Shown here: in pieces, positions 54,327 through 56,367 of the stretch
How the letters are laid out: each line of letters starts with the position of its first letter
How positions within the stretch are numbered: the first letter of the stretch is position 1
From: Elainella sp. Prado103
GTDB taxonomy: Bacteria; Cyanobacteriota; Cyanobacteriia; Elainellales; Elainellaceae
Assembly (NCBI GenBank): GCA_025454395.1
Contig: JALOOM010000056.1
Coordinates: 1-56,367, forward strand
Direction: 5' to 3'
DNA length: 56,367 bases
Position numbers and translations under genes: made by a program
The notes under the pieces: model-generated
Seen by the model: only the letters and a program-made list of their open reading frames with translations
What the model was told of the DNA's origin: nothing
The model's database searches: none

Positions 54327-55605
54327 CCTCTGACAGCGTGTTTAAATTCCGCTGTACAGTCTGCTGAAGTTGATGGGTCAGATCCTGAACAGTGGCAGTG
54401 CGATCGTGCTGATAGACTTGCCGATATTGCCTCAGATTTACAGGCTGCCCAATCCGCAGAAATGCTTGCCGATACCCTTTGGCCGACGGTTGGTCAATTT
54501 CAAACACGGCTCTTTCTAGACGAGTCAGGGTGTCCAAAAACCGTTCTGGCGTGGGACGTTCAGCCACATAGCCGTCATAGATCGCATCAAAGTTTAAGAC
54601 CCGGGAGAGGGATCGCCGCATCATCTCCCAATCTTCCCCACCCGCTAATAGATTCTCTCCTGGATGATTGCCAGAATGATTAGGAGAATTGTAATCAGAT
54701 TTATTGTTCACTTGATGACCTGTTGCATTCACTGCAATCTCTCCCTTCTCCCCAGCTAAACTCCGAGTTTCGATCGCTCGTTGAATTCGATATACCCGTT
54801 CACGGTTGGGTTCATTTGGGTTTGCACTTAACTGAAGCCGCTGTTCACATTGGCTCAGCACTTGGGACTTCAGACGGATAATCCGCTGATTCCAGTCAGT
54901 GAGTTCCGGATGAGTGGCAGAATAATCTAAACCATACTCCTGTTCAAATCGTTGCATTACAGCCGCGGCAACGCGACGCAATCGATCGTAGTAACCACCT
55001 TGGGGCAGCACTTGGAGGGCTTGTTCTAACTTTCGGAGAGTTTTTTCAATAATCGGGGTCATTTGCCCGGTATATCGATATTTGAGGCTGATCGGCACCA
55101 CATAAAAATCCCGATCTTCAATTTTAGAGAGCGCTTGCAAGGCCATCTGGATCGCACCCGGTCGAAATGGCATCACTGTATCATTTTGAAAAGAGCAGCC
55201 GCCCTCTGGAAAAATTACCAGCTTGCAATCGGTTTGGGTCAGTAGCTTTAAGGTATAGGCAATACTGTCGCGATCGGCTTGTCCCCGGCGAATTGAGTAG
55301 GCCCCGATCCGTTGAAATAGCCAACCCTCTAATCCACCGAACCGCTCATGGGCAGCCAGATAGTAGAACGATCGTTGCACCACCCCAGATAACAAAAACA
55401 TCACCATGGGATCAACAAAGGTCGGGTGGTTACAGAGCAGCAGACAGGGGTGATCCTGGAGAATTGCCAGCGGTACGCTGGGTTCAGTGCTCAGCACCAG
55501 TTCGACCTGATAAAACCATCGCAATAGCCAGGGGGTAAGACGTTGGAGGCTACCGACCAGGCGGGGATCTCGCTTTGCTGGATAGAATTTGGCCAATTGA
55601 CTCAA
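54301..55605 (-). CDS. 1-acyl-sn-glycerol-3-phosphate acyltransferase-like (PlsC family)
   Basis: A 434-residue glycerolipid acyltransferase-like protein. PlsC motifs: NHPTFVDP (H-X4-D catalytic block near residue 60), then FGGLEGWLFQRIGAYSIRRG and VIFPEGGCSFQND (motif III) near 135, and VPISLKY near 178. An extension of about 230 residues beyond the usual core contains a Gly/Asn-rich spacer (about 285-320) and a conserved-looking end, so it belongs to a longer cyanobacterial class rather than to canonical PlsC. Acyl acceptor unknown. Overlaps DUF2141 gene convergently. Confidence 0.85.
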   Translation of the reverse strand: MSQLAKFYPAKRDPRLVGSLQRLTPWLLRWFYQVELVLSTEPSVPLAILQDHPCLLLCNHPTFVDPMVMFLLSGVVQRSFYYLAAHERFGGLEGWLFQRIGAYSIRRGQADRDSIAYTLKLLTQTDCKLVIFPEGGCSFQNDTVMPFRPGAIQMALQALSKIEDRDFYVVPISLKYRYTGQMTPIIEKTLRKLEQALQVLPQGGYYDRLRRVAAAVMQRFEQEYGLDYSATHPELTDWNQRIIRLKSQVLSQCEQRLQLSANPNEPNRERVYRIQRAIETRSLAGEKGEIAVNATGHQVNNKSDYNSPNHSGNHPGENLLAGGEDWEMMRRSLSRVLNFDAIYDGYVAERPTPERFLDTLTRLERAVFEIDQPSAKGYRQAFLRIGQPVNLRQYRQVYQHDRTATVQDLTHQLQQTVQRNLNTLSEATARDISW

Positions 55606-55963
55606 GCTGTGTTAATGAATGGTTCTTTGAGCATACTAGGATCCCACTAGGATCATCATCCTACTCAGATCATACCGCTCATACCGCTTTGATCCACTCG
55701 TCCTTGCTTTGGTTCTCCTTACCCTACCGATTGGGGAGAATCAATATTTCAGTATCCGATCCACTCCTAAAGATTGTCGTTATGCATCATATTAAATACG
55801 TTGTGACCTATTGCTGCGGATATACTGCCACAGGGATAGTATATAGGAATATATGAAAAAGATCATCACATGGTAGATGTCAGTAAATATAAGCTCTGTC
55901 ATCACATATGTAGACACCAGTATTATTATCTATCAGATTGGGAGATCCTTTGGGGAGACCCTC
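55606..55963. other. 358-base AT-rich gap
   Basis: Contains a duplicated CATACCGCT and a perfect 7-bp inverted repeat ATATACT/AGTATAT (55820-55844, 11-base loop). No gene seen. Confidence 0.5.
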
Positions 55964-56134
55964 CTAGGAGCCAAATTTTTGCTTAGCCTGTGCATAAACC
56001 TCAGCCGTGATCTGACCGATCCCCTGTTCTTGGGCAAATTTTTCGATTTTCTTACGAGCAGCAGGACGAACAAAAAAAGGGATTTCTTTTAGACAAGCTT
56101 CTGCCTCAGCAGTCCATTCGATCGAATTACTCAT
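55964..56134 (-). CDS. PCP-reductase-like small protein
   Basis: A 56-residue helical protein matching the PF08369 domain named for the C-terminus of the light-independent protochlorophyllide reductase B subunit (EWTAEAEACLKEIPFFVRP, VRPAARKKIEKFAQE, ITAEVYAQAKQKFG). The same domain occurs alone as a short protein in many cyanobacteria. GGAG 5 bases before the ATG at 56134 fixes the start. No catalytic residue is visible; a regulatory or binding role is possible. Confidence 0.8.
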   Translation of the reverse strand: MSNSIEWTAEAEACLKEIPFFVRPAARKKIEKFAQEQGIGQITAEVYAQAKQKFGS

Positions 56135-56270
56135 GGTGGCTCCAGTAGACGGAAAGATAAATACTGATCCCAATTCTCTGTGAAGCTGAGTAGAACCAAA
56201 GGCTTCAGCCCCTTGCCCAGCAAGAATTGATTCTACGCAAGCTCATATTAATTTGATCTGAGTTATTTAC

Positions 56271-56367
56271 CTGATTGACTGACAAAACTCAAACTACCCA
56301 CTGCTACGCAGAAGCAAGCTACACCCCAACCCCTCTCCCAGAGCGGGCGAGGGGCTTTCGAACCAGG
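56271..56367. mobile_element. Second copy of the MITE, truncated by the window edge
   Basis: Starts with the same terminal repeat CTGATTGACTGACAAA and continues as the reverse complement of 16268-16348, including the segment corresponding to CTGCTACGCAGAAGCAAGCT. It carries about 15 bases absent from the first copy. The far end is outside the window. Confidence 0.85.

Overview
The window is a stretch of cyanobacterial chromosome. The sequence is rich in GATCGATC and HIP1-type GCGATCGC palindromes. It carries genes typical of or restricted to cyanobacteria: ntcA, ferredoxin-sulfite reductase, pebA/pebB, a CpeS-type lyase, omega-3 desaturase desB, a helical carotenoid protein, the metallothionein smtA, hemL and a DUF1822/CHASE2 cassette. 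The pebAB/cpeS/cpeF-like block indicates a phycoerythrin-making strain. I cannot fix the genus from sequence alone.

Layout. 1-470: the end of what looks like a Tn7-like (possibly CRISPR-associated) transposon abutting tRNA-Cys, with the tail of one gene inside it. 829-9230: housekeeping genes (CpdA-type phosphodiesterase, sir-cofG, rph, a CobO-like protein without a P-loop, dcd, a flavoprotein lacking the redox cysteines). 9325-9480: an IS5-type transposase remnant. 9768-13709: a minus-strand bilin block (cpeS, pebA, pebB, small coiled-coil ORF, cpeF-like HEAT protein) that would make phycoerythrobilin and attach it to phycoerythrin; no structural phycobiliprotein genes are present. 13819-20464: pentapeptide protein, HEAT protein, a complete MITE, an ABC ATPase plus binding protein without permease, grxC-gshB and a secreted PPC-domain protein. 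20842-28234: five plus-strand genes: a sigma-70-like protein, a DUF1822 protein, a membrane-anchored CHAT (caspase-like) protease with a CHASE2 sensor, a coiled-coil protein and a stand-alone helical carotenoid protein. They are followed by a convergent PAS/GAF hybrid histidine kinase.

31963-56367: mostly single or paired conserved genes (mobA, def, TSUP and EI24 membrane proteins, DUF4349 lipoprotein, tRNA-Thr, desB, prfC, ntcA/fabI, hisB, tetR, smtA, hemL, hisIE, DUF697 GTPase, TM0106 nuclease, cystine lyase, DUF2141 protein, acyltransferase, PCP-reductase-like peptide). A second copy of the MITE, inverted, runs off the right edge. A 450-base hairpin-rich region ending in a strong terminator follows tRNA-Thr and may be a non-coding RNA.

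Two window-wide patterns stand out. First, nearly every intergenic gap holds a fresh-looking tandem duplication of a 10-18 base unit, several starting at a stop codon and a few inside genes. Second, regulatory sites can be read directly at two genes: a perfect NtcA box upstream of ntcA, and an SmtB-type operator upstream of smtA although no SmtB gene is adjacent. The best candidate for an under-described system is the sigma-like/DUF1822/CHAT-CHASE2 operon. It has the parts of a membrane-triggered protease controlling a transcription factor, but that role is inference.
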